A stretch of DNA of 24,463 nt, from assembly GCA_024233135.1 (NCBI GenBank), contig JACKPZ010000036.1, positions 1 to 24,463 of the forward strand. The letters are read 5' to 3'. Positions 15,730-24,200 of the stretch are shown here, one piece after another (positions within the stretch are counted from its first letter, which is position 1; every line of letters begins with the position of its first letter). The position numbers and the translations under genes are program-made. This DNA comes from Akkermansiaceae bacterium. Lineage in GTDB: Bacteria; Verrucomicrobiota; Verrucomicrobiia; Verrucomicrobiales; Akkermansiaceae. The notes below the pieces were generated by a model. It had not been told where the DNA came from and did not search any database. It saw nothing but the letters and a program-made list of their open reading frames with translations.

Positions 15730-16992
15730 TCAGAACGAGTAGTTCAACTCCACCGAAAAACGCGTGGTGTCCGCCAACGCCGCGCCCGCGGCGCCACCGA
15801 CGAAGGGATCGCCCTCGCTTTGGAAATACGCGAGCTTGGCGATGGCGAGGAAGTGCTCGTCGAACTTCTTGGCAAGCACCGAGTCATACTCCCAGCCGTA
15901 GCCGTTCGAGATTTCGTTGTCGCCGAAGGCATGCAGGGCGTTGGTCCACTTGATGCCCCAGAACAACGGGATCGTGTGGGAAACATACACGTCGGTGAGA
16001 CCGTTGTGCGCGCCCTCGATCCGGCCGCCGATGAACGCGTCGGCGAATCCGTTGAACGCGTGCACGGTCGCGAGCGGCGTCTTGAAGCCGGCGTCGAGAT
16101 GCTCCACGCCGACGGTCACCGTCTGGCCGGCGAATCCTTTCGTGACGCTGCCGTGTGCGTAAAGCGCGTCCTCGGTGTTTCCGAATCCGGCGTCATCCTG
16201 CCAGGCGAGTTCGCCATAGAGGGTGAAACCATAGACATCGCTTTTCGCGCTCATGCCGAAGGTGTTGTTGTCCCAGTTCGGCTTGTCCGGGAAATCCATC
16301 AGATAGGCATAGGCGCCGAGCGTGAGGCCCTCGAGGCCCGAGTAGCTGGCGTTGAGAAGGTGGACCTCCGCGTTGATGTCCTGCACGTTGTCGAAGGGCG
16401 GGGGGCCTGCCACCAAGGGAGCGTCCGCGTCCGATCCGAAGATCCGGTTCACCTGGTCGATGTAGGAATAGCCGAGGGCGAGGCCGTCCAGCGACTTGTT
16501 GGTGAGCGAGATCGCATCAAACGTCTGCTCGTTCTGGCGCCAGCCGACGTTTCCGACGAATGCGGCGTTGTCGAGGATGATGCGCTGGCGGCCGGCTTTG
16601 AGCACGGAATCGAAACCGGCGTATTGGATGTAGCCTTGGTTGAGCTCGTTGGTCTCCGGGTCCGCGATCACGGTGTGGCTTGGTTTGAAAGGACGCGCGC
16701 CGGGTGCGCCGCCATGGTAGTCGGCGACGGCGGCTTGCGTGAACTCTCCCTCGACGAAGGCGCTGATGCCATACCACTCGGCGGTCATCAGGCCCACGCG
16801 CTCGCGGATGGTGAACGCGTTGGAGTCCTCGAATCCGTCGATGTCCCCGTATTCGTAGCGGGCGCGGACATCGATGGTCGGTTTGATCCAATACTCGGCG
16901 GCGGCTTCCGGCGCGGGCTCCGGAACGGGTTCGGTGACTCCCGCGCAAAGGACGGGAGCGGTGGCGAACAGAATGGCGGCTTTGGTCTTCAT
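15730..16992 (-). CDS. Outer-membrane beta-barrel, alginate-export/porin-like
   Basis: The 420-residue protein starts with a short signal peptide (KTKAAILFATAPVLCAG) and a Pro/Glu-rich linker. From about residue 35 it consists of alternating amphipathic strands with many aromatic girdle residues (YWIKPTIDVRARYEYGDI, AEWYGISAFVEGEF, LGAYAYLMDF) and ends in the outer-membrane insertion signal Phe (FSVELNYSF). The segment AGRQRIILDNAAFVGNVGW resembles the alginate-export beta-barrel family; the substrate is unlikely to be alginate in this context. It is convergent with lysR and near the nitrate transporter, so passive nitrate entry through the outer membrane is a reasonable inference. The ATG at 16992 follows ACACCACC and gives the signal peptide; 16 extra upstream codons are possible but unlikely. 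Confidence 0.8.
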   Translation of the reverse strand: MKTKAAILFATAPVLCAGVTEPVPEPAPEAAAEYWIKPTIDVRARYEYGDIDGFEDSNAFTIRERVGLMTAEWYGISAFVEGEFTQAAVADYHGGAPGARPFKPSHTVIADPETNELNQGYIQYAGFDSVLKAGRQRIILDNAAFVGNVGWRQNEQTFDAISLTNKSLDGLALGYSYIDQVNRIFGSDADAPLVAGPPPFDNVQDINAEVHLLNASYSGLEGLTLGAYAYLMDFPDKPNWDNNTFGMSAKSDVYGFTLYGELAWQDDAGFGNTEDALYAHGSVTKGFAGQTVTVGVEHLDAGFKTPLATVHAFNGFADAFIGGRIEGAHNGLTDVYVSHTIPLFWGIKWTNALHAFGDNEISNGYGWEYDSVLAKKFDEHFLAIAKLAYFQSEGDPFVGGAAGAALADTTRFSVELNYSF

Positions 16993-17006
16993 GGTGGTGT
17001 TTGGAT

Positions 17007-17035
17007 GGATGCCGGACGTTGTCCGGGTGTCATCC
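17007..17035 (-). promoter_or_regulatory. Hairpin in the 5' leader of the porin-like gene
   Basis: GGATG and CATCC flank perfect arms CCGGAC/GTCCGG with a three-base loop and a four-base bulge. The hairpin ends 14 bases upstream of the chosen ATG. It could affect translation of this outer-membrane protein or mRNA stability. No known riboswitch class was recognised. Confidence 0.3.
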
Positions 17036-17132
17036 GCCATGGAGCGCGCCGCCGGCCAGAGAGGGGCGGATTCGTCGATTCGCGCATGCCGTGTTCTCGC
17101 GCCGGGAATGAGCGCCGGTCATGCCGCGGGCT

Positions 17133-17576
17133 TCAAACCAAGCGCAGGCAGCACGGATAGCGATGCCATTTCCCATCCGATGCGGCCACCGCGGCGAGAA
17201 TCTCGGCGACGAGCGCGAGGATCGGCACCGCGACAAGCACCGGGATGAGAAGGACACCGACCAGAACGATCATCAGCGCGAAGGTCAGCCCGGCCAGGCT
17301 GAGCATCAAAAGCAGCAGCGTGATCTGGAAATTGAGGGCCTCGCGGCCGTGGTGATCCACGAAACGGCTGCTGTCCTTTTTCACGAGCCACAGGATCAAC
17401 GGTCCGAGAAAGCCGGTGAAGATTCCCAACAGGTGGCACAGCATGCCGAGCGTGCGGTCCTCGCTGGTCACTCCATCCGGTGCCACCGCCATCGGCATGG
17501 GCGGGGGAGCCGCGGCGGGAAGCGGAGGTGGCCCGGACGGGAAGGGCGCGGTATCTTGGCTTGGCTGATCCTTCAC
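17133..17576 (-). CDS. DUF4870-like small integral membrane protein
   Basis: The 147 residues consist of a Pro/Ala-rich cytoplasmic N-terminus (about 1-35), then SEDRTLGMLCHLLGIFTGFLGPLILWLVKK and DHHGREALNFQITLLLL, the pattern I associate with DUF4870 proteins, followed by two long hydrophobic segments (about 83-107 and 108-132). Function of the family is unknown. The start is a GTG (17576) that overlaps the TGA stop of the upstream carboxypeptidase as GTGA, so translation is probably coupled. The frame stays open far upstream, but that region is the carboxypeptidase gene in another frame. A downstream Met (residue 27 or 29) is a possible alternative start. Confidence 0.75.
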   Translation of the reverse strand: MKDQPSQDTAPFPSGPPPLPAAAPPPMPMAVAPDGVTSEDRTLGMLCHLLGIFTGFLGPLILWLVKKDSSRFVDHHGREALNFQITLLLLMLSLAGLTFALMIVLVGVLLIPVLVAVPILALVAEILAAVAASDGKWHRYPCCLRLV

Positions 17577-19093
17577 TTGCCGTTGCGGAGGAATTCGAGC
17601 AGATCCACTCGGGTCTTCTTCAGGTCGGGAGGATTCAGATAGAACATGTGGCCACCGTCGTAGGAAGTCGTCCGGATGCGCTGGCGGGCGCCCTCTGGCA
17701 TGCCCGGCAGGTGGCGCATGGAATAGGAAACGCCGGCCGGCGGCGTCGCCAGGTCGGTGTAGCCGCCCATCACGAGGATGCGGAGGTGCGGGTTGTCCCG
17801 CATCGCGGTGGCGAGGCGTCCGCTCACGTTGACCACGCGGTTTTCGGAATCCCAGCGCCAGGGTTGCACCTTGCCGGTGAGGATTTCGTAGGGCTGGTCC
17901 TCCTTGTATCCGAGTTCGCGGCCGAGGTAGTCGAGCATGCCTGTGGCAAACGCGCCGTAGGCAAGCGCGTAGGATGGATCGTAGCTCGGCGCCGGCGAGG
18001 CGGGATCCGTGGTGTCCCACGCGACGCGCGCGTCGAAGCGGCCGATGACCTTGCCTTGGTCGCGCAGAAGTTCGCCGCGGAAGAAGAACGGAGAGATCCG
18101 GAGGTCATGGCTCAACCATGTGGCGGCCGGGATTCCAGTGAAACTTTCGAGTTTCGCGGCGATCGATTGTTTTTCCTCGGCGGAAATCGAGGAACCCTTC
18201 AACAGCGCCGCCGCATAGTCACCAAAGGCGAAGGCCTCGCTTTGTTTCACCAACTCGTCGCGATCACCTTGGATCTTGCCGTGAAAGTGCGCGGTTCCGG
18301 TGTAGGACGGCAGGAACACCTCGTAGGAAAGGTCGTTTCCGGGTGCATCCTGCAGCGTCGCGAAGTCGAGCAAGGTCGAGAGCAGGACCACGCCGTTGAT
18401 GGACATGCCATAGCGGCTTTGCAGGTGCTGGGCGAGGCCCGCGACTCGGATGCCGCCGTATGACTCGCCGAGCAGATACTTCGGCGAGCTCCAACGGTCG
18501 TTTTCGGTGATCCAGCGGCGGACGAAATCACCGACCGACTCGATGTCCGAATCCAAACTGTGGAACTCGCCGGGCTTGGTGTTGTTTTCCGCACGGCTGT
18601 AGCCGGTGGAAACCGGATCGACGAAGACCAGATCACACGCGTCGAGGACGCTCAGCGGATTGTCGACCACGCGGGCCGGCGGTTCGGGCGCCTGGGTGCC
18701 GTCGCCGGGAAGATCGACGATTTTCGGGCCGAGCACGCCGATGTGCAGCCAGACCGCCGAGGAGCCGGGACCGCCGTTGAACGCGAACATCACCGGGCGG
18801 GTCGCCGCGTCCTTCACATCCGTCCGCCGGTAGTAGGCGTGAAACACGGACGCGCGCGCCTTGCCGTCGTCCGACTTGAGCGGGAGTTTCCCGACCGTGA
18901 CCTCGTAAGGAACGTTTTTGCCGTCGATGGTGACCGACGCTTCGCGCGTGACCGGCTCCGGAAGATCCAGTGGCTTTTGTTTTTCGGACGCGCCGGATTC
19001 GGCCGCGCCATCTTTCTCCGGCGGATTTTCCTTCGCGGAGAGAAACGGAGTCGCGGCGAGGAGCAGGAAACAGACAAACGGAGAAACGCGCAT
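17573..19093 (-). CDS. Secreted serine carboxypeptidase, S10 family
   Basis: This 506-residue protein has a signal peptide (residues 1-20, MRVSPFVCFLLLAATPFLSA) and an acidic linker, then an alpha/beta-hydrolase domain of peptidase family S10. The substrate-pocket motif FNGGPGSS is at 105-112. The catalytic triad is visible as Ser211 in GESYGG, Asp447 in MGGYTDLATP and His482 in YDGGHMFY. S10 enzymes remove C-terminal residues from peptides and work best at acidic pH; substrates here are unknown. Location should be periplasmic or extracellular. The ATG at 19093 follows CAGCCACC and has no Shine-Dalgarno. It overlaps the next gene (DUF4870-like) by four bases and is 219 bp downstream of another secreted-protein gene on the same strand. 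Confidence 0.9.
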   Translation of the reverse strand: MRVSPFVCFLLLAATPFLSAKENPPEKDGAAESGASEKQKPLDLPEPVTREASVTIDGKNVPYEVTVGKLPLKSDDGKARASVFHAYYRRTDVKDAATRPVMFAFNGGPGSSAVWLHIGVLGPKIVDLPGDGTQAPEPPARVVDNPLSVLDACDLVFVDPVSTGYSRAENNTKPGEFHSLDSDIESVGDFVRRWITENDRWSSPKYLLGESYGGIRVAGLAQHLQSRYGMSINGVVLLSTLLDFATLQDAPGNDLSYEVFLPSYTGTAHFHGKIQGDRDELVKQSEAFAFGDYAAALLKGSSISAEEKQSIAAKLESFTGIPAATWLSHDLRISPFFFRGELLRDQGKVIGRFDARVAWDTTDPASPAPSYDPSYALAYGAFATGMLDYLGRELGYKEDQPYEILTGKVQPWRWDSENRVVNVSGRLATAMRDNPHLRILVMGGYTDLATPPAGVSYSMRHLPGMPEGARQRIRTTSYDGGHMFYLNPPDLKKTRVDLLEFLRNGK

Positions 19094-19312
19094 GGTGGCT
19101 GATGGGTGCGGGAGAACTAGGTCAGGGATCGGAGATGTCGGGAAACAGCGGCGCCAAACTGATTCTTTGTTCCGAAAGCATCAAGCCTTGGCGTTCGGAT
19201 CCCTCCGGATCATTACTTGTGACAATGCATGTAATGCGGAATTTAAAATCGGATCCAGCCAGGGGTTTTCAGGGTCTTGGCCTCACCCTCGTCATTTTTC
19301 CCATGGGTCGGG

Positions 19313-20188
19313 TCATTTCCCCGCCAACCGTTTCTGCGTCGCCGCATCGACCACGAAATGACCGGTGCCGAACGGTTTGGGAGCTTCTCCTTCCGCGAGC
19401 TGGTATTCGAACGCCTTGATCGGTTTCACGCCGGGAGTTTCGGACAACAAATAGATGCGGATCGTCATCGCCTCCGTTCCCGTTCCGCCTTCGAGCTTCT
19501 TGACCGAATACTGGACCTCGTTTGGCCCATCGACCGCGCCTCCGATGACGATCTCCGCTTCCTTGGCGTTCGCAAACCGATGGCGGCTGATCTTGTTCAC
19601 CTGCACCTGCACCTCGCGTCCCGGGCAGAACACATAGACCTTGGCGATCGTTTTCGCAGACCGGGCCTCGATCGGCACCGGTGGCACGACGCCGCTCGGG
19701 CGCGCTTCCGGGGTTTCCTTGAGATATTTCAGATCCCCGGCGGCAAGCTCCTTTCGCACCTCCGGGAGTGCGCTCAGGTTCACGAAATCCGCACGGTCAT
19801 AGAGCCAGGTGCCGCCCTGCACGAACGAAAGAACCAGCAGGTTGTCGGTCGGAGCACCACCGACGCCGAAGTTGATCTTGCCGAAATACGCCGCTTTGGC
19901 CGTCGGACCATTGCGCGTCGCCTCGAGGAACTTGAGGCCATCCAGCGCCGGCGGCGGCGCCGGCAGGTCGAACACCGCCGCGGGAAACGGCCGCTTCTCG
20001 GAAACGATCAGGTTTTTCACCTCCATCCGCCGGTGCGGCGCGGTCACGCGCTGCCATGTCGCCGCATCCTTGCGGATCACCGCGCTGCGCCACGAGTTGT
20101 AGCTGGCCTCCAAAGCAGTTCGCAGTTCCGCTTGTCCGGCACAAACCATGCTCAACGCTCCGAAAATCAGGAAAATCAGGCGATTCAT
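19313..20188 (-). CDS. Hypothetical secreted protein
   Basis: I do not recognise this 291-residue protein. It has a clear signal peptide (NRLIFLIFGALSMVCAGQA, cleavage near residue 20). The first half (LRTALEASYNSWRSAVIRKDAATWQRV, residues 22-48) resembles the opening helix of NTF2-like or SnoaL-type proteins, where one helix precedes a curved sheet; this is only a resemblance. The second half (from about 165) is rich in beta-type stretches such as AKVYVFCPGREVQVQVNK and TIRIYLLSETPGVK. It is divergent from the hydrolase-fold gene and lies upstream of the S10 carboxypeptidase on the same strand, with a 219-bp gap that holds no recognisable gene. Confidence 0.65.
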   Translation of the reverse strand: MNRLIFLIFGALSMVCAGQAELRTALEASYNSWRSAVIRKDAATWQRVTAPHRRMEVKNLIVSEKRPFPAAVFDLPAPPPALDGLKFLEATRNGPTAKAAYFGKINFGVGGAPTDNLLVLSFVQGGTWLYDRADFVNLSALPEVRKELAAGDLKYLKETPEARPSGVVPPVPIEARSAKTIAKVYVFCPGREVQVQVNKISRHRFANAKEAEIVIGGAVDGPNEVQYSVKKLEGGTGTEAMTIRIYLLSETPGVKPIKAFEYQLAEGEAPKPFGTGHFVVDAATQKRLAGK

Positions 20189-20275
20189 GGCCGAAACGAT
20201 TGGACAAGCACCGCGGTTTCACAACAAACAAATCGCGTCGCGCGTTCGATTCGTCCGCACGATCCCCCTACCCGA

Positions 20276-21121
20276 ATGAGCAGTATTTTGCAACGAGTCG
20301 CCCCGATCGGCGAAGCCCGCGATCGGGAGATCCTCAAGGATGCCGCGACCTACATCTATCAGGAGCGCCCGCAGGGCCCGGTCCAGGCGCACGTCTACCA
20401 GCCGGAATTCGATTCGGGGAAACCGCGGCCGGTCGTCATTTTCTTCCACGGCGGATTCTGGGACACGCCCACGCCGACCCAGTTTGTTCCGCATTGTCTC
20501 CACTTCGCGAGCCGCGGCGCCGTCGCGGTGGCGGCCGAGACCCGCACGGCTTCGCGACATGGCACCGGCCCGCTTGAAGCGATTGAGGATGCCCGTGATC
20601 TGGTCCGCTGGATCCGCCACAACACCGACACCTTCGGCATCGATTCCGACAAGGTGATTCTCGGCGGCGCGGCCGGTGGCGCCCTGCTCGCCCTGTTGGC
20701 CACCATGCCCAAGCCGAAGGCGATGCCACCCGTGGACGGGCTCGACTGCCGACCCCAGGCACTGCTGCTCTTCAGCGCGTTGGTGAATGCCGCCTCCCAA
20801 GCCACCGCTGCGGCGAGATTTCCCGATTCAAAGTCGGCCAAGCGCACCAGTCCCTCGTCGCTGGTCCGCCGCAAGCTGCCTCCAATGCTCTTTTTCCACG
20901 GAAAATCGGACCGCATCACCCCTTTTGACGATGTGGAGAAATTCCGGCGCCGCATGCGCTGGCGCGGCAACAAGGTGGAGCTCGTCGATTTCGAAAAAGC
21001 CGACCACAGCTTCTTCAACTTCAACGTCAGCCACCGCAATTTCGAGATGACGATCGGCGCGGCCGACCGCTTCCTGGTGGATCACGGGCTGCTCGATCCC
21101 GCCCCGGACGATACGCTCTGA
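20276..21121 (+). CDS. Alpha/beta-hydrolase-fold protein lacking the nucleophile serine
   Basis: The 281 residues follow the esterase/lipase (HSL-like) plan: oxyanion-hole motif FFHGGFW (56-62), nucleophile elbow LGGAAGGALLALLA (129-142), acid GKSDRITP (209-216, Asp212) and histidine ADHSFFNF (242-249, His244). The elbow normally reads G-x-S-x-G; here the serine position is Ala132 (codon GCG), one base change away from a serine codon. The neighbouring bases read cleanly with no frame problem. The protein may be a non-catalytic relative or use another residue. The ATG at 20276 is chosen because the frame further upstream overlaps the divergent secreted-protein gene and looks non-coding. gltB begins 138 bp downstream. 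No signal peptide, so it is probably cytoplasmic. Confidence 0.78.
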   Translation: MSSILQRVAPIGEARDREILKDAATYIYQERPQGPVQAHVYQPEFDSGKPRPVVIFFHGGFWDTPTPTQFVPHCLHFASRGAVAVAAETRTASRHGTGPLEAIEDARDLVRWIRHNTDTFGIDSDKVILGGAAGGALLALLATMPKPKAMPPVDGLDCRPQALLLFSALVNAASQATAAARFPDSKSAKRTSPSSLVRRKLPPMLFFHGKSDRITPFDDVEKFRRRMRWRGNKVELVDFEKADHSFFNFNVSHRNFEMTIGAADRFLVDHGLLDPAPDDTL

Positions 21122-21157
21122 GGCTCCGTATCCGCCCCCGCCCGCCATGGATCGCGT

Positions 21158-21173
21158 GGGCACAATTCCTGCT
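21158..21173 (+). promoter_or_regulatory. Candidate sigma-54 promoter before gltB
   Basis: GGGCACAATTCCTGCT has the GG-N10-GC spacing with GGCAC at -24 and TGC at -12; it differs from the consensus at the first -24 base and at one T of TTGC. The GC lies 88 bases before the gltB ATG. A second TGGCACG begins at 21174 but has an 11-base spacing. Candidate only. Confidence 0.35.
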
Positions 21174-21259
21174 TGGCACGCTCCGTCGCGAGGGCTTTCG
21201 TGTGTCCCCGTGCCGACCCACCCTCAAGGACGGTCCGCGGCATCCTGACTTTCCAACTC

Positions 21260-24200
21260 ATGAATCCCTACCACCCGACCCTGACCCCGCTGGTCCCCGG
21301 TTCGCTGCATCGCACCTCGTTTGAACACGACAACTGCGGCATGGGCGCCATCGCCCACCTCAACGGCGAACGCAGTCACCGGATTCTCGATCATGCCCTG
21401 ACATCGGTCTGCTGCATGACCCACCGCGGGGCTGTCGATGCCGATATGAAGACCGGTGACGGCTCGGGAGTGCTGACCCAAATCCCCCTTCCCTTGTTTC
21501 TGAAGGAAGCGGAGAAACTTGGGCAAACAATTGAAAATGAAAAATCACTGGCGGTTGGGGTGTTCTTCTTCCCGGCGGGTGACATCGAAATCCGGGCGGC
21601 CGTCGAGAAGCTTGTGGCGGAAGTTTTAAACAAGCGATCCATACGGATGATTGGCTGGCGCGATGTGCCGGTGGATCCGGACGCTTTGGGGCGGATCGCC
21701 CAAGCGAGCCGGCCGGACATCCGTCATCTTCTCATGCTGGCTCCGGACGGCCTGGAGGGCGACGACTACGAGCGGAAGCTTTACCTCTGTCGTAAGGAAA
21801 TCGAGTTTAAGGCGGCCGAGATTCATGGGTTTTACATCCCTTCGTTTTCCAGCCGGCTCATTTCCTACAAGGCCCTCGCCATGCCCGCCGCGCTGCGAGC
21901 CTTCTATCTCGATTTCGCGGATCCGGACTACCAGATCGCGATCGCACTCTACCACCAGCGCTTCTCGACCAACACCTTCCCGGCATGGCCGCTCGGGCAG
22001 CCGTTCCGAATGATGTGCCACAATGGCGAAATCAACACCGTGGAGGGCAACCGCAACTGGATGACCTCGCGCGAGGAGTTCTTCGCCTCGCCCGTGTGGG
22101 GTGATGAGATCGATTTGGTGAAAAACCTGATCCGCCACGGCGAATCTGACTCCGCGTCGCTCGATCACGCCCTGGAACTGCTCGTTTTGTCCGGTCGGCC
22201 GCTGGAGCACGCGATGTGCATGCTGGTGCCTCCCGCGTATCGCAACGACCAGGATGTTTCCGACGAGGTTCGTGCGTTTTACCAGTATATCCGGTCCTTT
22301 TCCGAGCCATGGGACGGCCCGGCCGGGCTGGTGTTCACCGATGGCACCAAGATCTGCGCCTCGCTCGACCGCAATGGCTTGCGGCCGTCGCGCTACAAGA
22401 TCACCAAGGACGGCGAACTTTACATCGGCTCCGAAGCCGGCGCGGTGATCTATGACGATGCTGAAGTCGTGCGCAAGGGACGGCTTGGACCGGGTCAGAT
22501 GATCTCCGCGAACACCGCCACCGGGGAGTTCAAATACGACCGGGAGATCAAAGAAGAACTCGCGCGCAAGAAACCCTACCGTCGCTGGATCGATCAAAAC
22601 CAGTTGAGCCTGAGGAAGTTCGTGTCCCCCGCGCCGCACGCGCCGGACGTCGATTTCGATCCGCTGGACCTCTCCCGGCGCCAGGTGGCCCATGGCATCT
22701 CGAAGGAGGACCTCGACATGGTGTTTCCGCCGATGATCAAAGGCGCCCAAGAGGCGGTATTCTCGATGGGCGACGACATTCCGCTCGCCGTTCTCTCGAC
22801 CCAGCCGCGCCTGCTCTACACCTATTTCAAGCAGCGGTTCGCCCAGGTAACCAACCCGCCGATCGACCCGATCCGCGAGTGGGCGGTCATGTCGCTGGGC
22901 GCGGGACTCGGCCCGGAACGCAATCTCCTCGATGAAACCCCGCTCCATTGCCACACCGTGAGCCTCGAGAGTGCGATTCTCTTCGAGCACGAACTGGAGC
23001 GGATCAAACACCTTGAGGAGCACGGGTTTCCCGCCGTCGTTCTCGACTGCACGTGGCCTGCGTCCGCCGGAGAAGACGGGCTCAAAGCGCGCCTGGACGA
23101 GCTTTGCGCCGAAGCCCAGAAATCGGTGGAAAATAACGACAATATCCTGATCCTCAGCGATCGGGGTTCTTCTTCCGAGCGGATCCCCATCCCCGCGCTG
23201 CTGGCGGTCGGCACGGTGCACCATCACCTCAACCGGATCCGCAAGCGGATGCGGGCTTCACTCGTTCTCGACACCGGCGAGGCGCGGGATGTCCACCAAA
23301 TCGCCTGCTGCTTCGGCTTCGGCGCGACGGCGATCTGCCCGTATCTCGGCTACGCCACGGTCCGGCAGGTGGTCCGCAGCGATTCCAAATCCGAGCTCAG
23401 CGTAGAGAAAGCCATGGGCAACTACCGCAAGGCTCTCGAAAAGGGTCTCCTCAAGATCATGTCAAAAATGGGCATCTCGGTGCTCAATTCCTACCAAGGT
23501 GCTCAGACCTTCGAGGCGATCGGCATCGGTCGCGAGGTGATCGACTTCTCGTTCGCCGGCCTGCCATCGTCCATTGGCGGAATCGGCTTCCGCGAAATCG
23601 CCGAGGAGTCGATCATCCGGCATCGGGCGGCGCATGAGTCGGAAGTTTCAAGCAATGGTTTGATCGACCTCGGCGACCCTGGCTACAACCGCTACCGGAA
23701 AGTCGGCGAGCGGCACGTGTATACCACCGATGTGATCAAGAATTTCCACACCTTCGTGAAATCCGGCAATCCAGAGGATTACGAGGAATATGTGCGCGTA
23801 TCGCTGGAAACCAAGCCGGTAGCGATCAAGGATCTTCTCGAATTCGAACCGCATCCGAGCGGTGCGATCCCGCTCGACGAGGTCGAGCCGATGGAGTCGA
23901 TCCGCAAGCGTTTCACCACCGCCGCGATGTCGCTCGGTGCCCTCTCGCCCGAGGCTCACGAGACTTTGGCAATCGCCATGAACCGGATCGGCGGCAAGTC
24001 CGACTCCGGGGAAGGCGGCGAGGATCCGCTGCGTTACGAGCCGTATCCGAACGGCGATTTCGCCCGCTCTTACATCAAGCAAATCGCCTCCGGGCGTTTT
24101 GGTGTGACCGCCCACTACCTGGTGAACGCGGATGAACTGGAGATCAAGATGGCGCAGGGCGCGAAACCCGGCGAAGGCGGCCAGCTTCCCGGACACAAAG

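Noticed and set aside
19277..20275. A 333-codon N-terminal extension of the hydrolase-fold gene
   Set aside because: It overlaps the divergent secreted-protein gene, which has a clear signal peptide; the hydrolase family N-terminus fits the ATG at 20276.
21626..23227. A 533-codon open frame on the minus strand opposite gltB
   Set aside because: It lies fully within gltB, whose translation is unmistakable, and shows no domain of its own.
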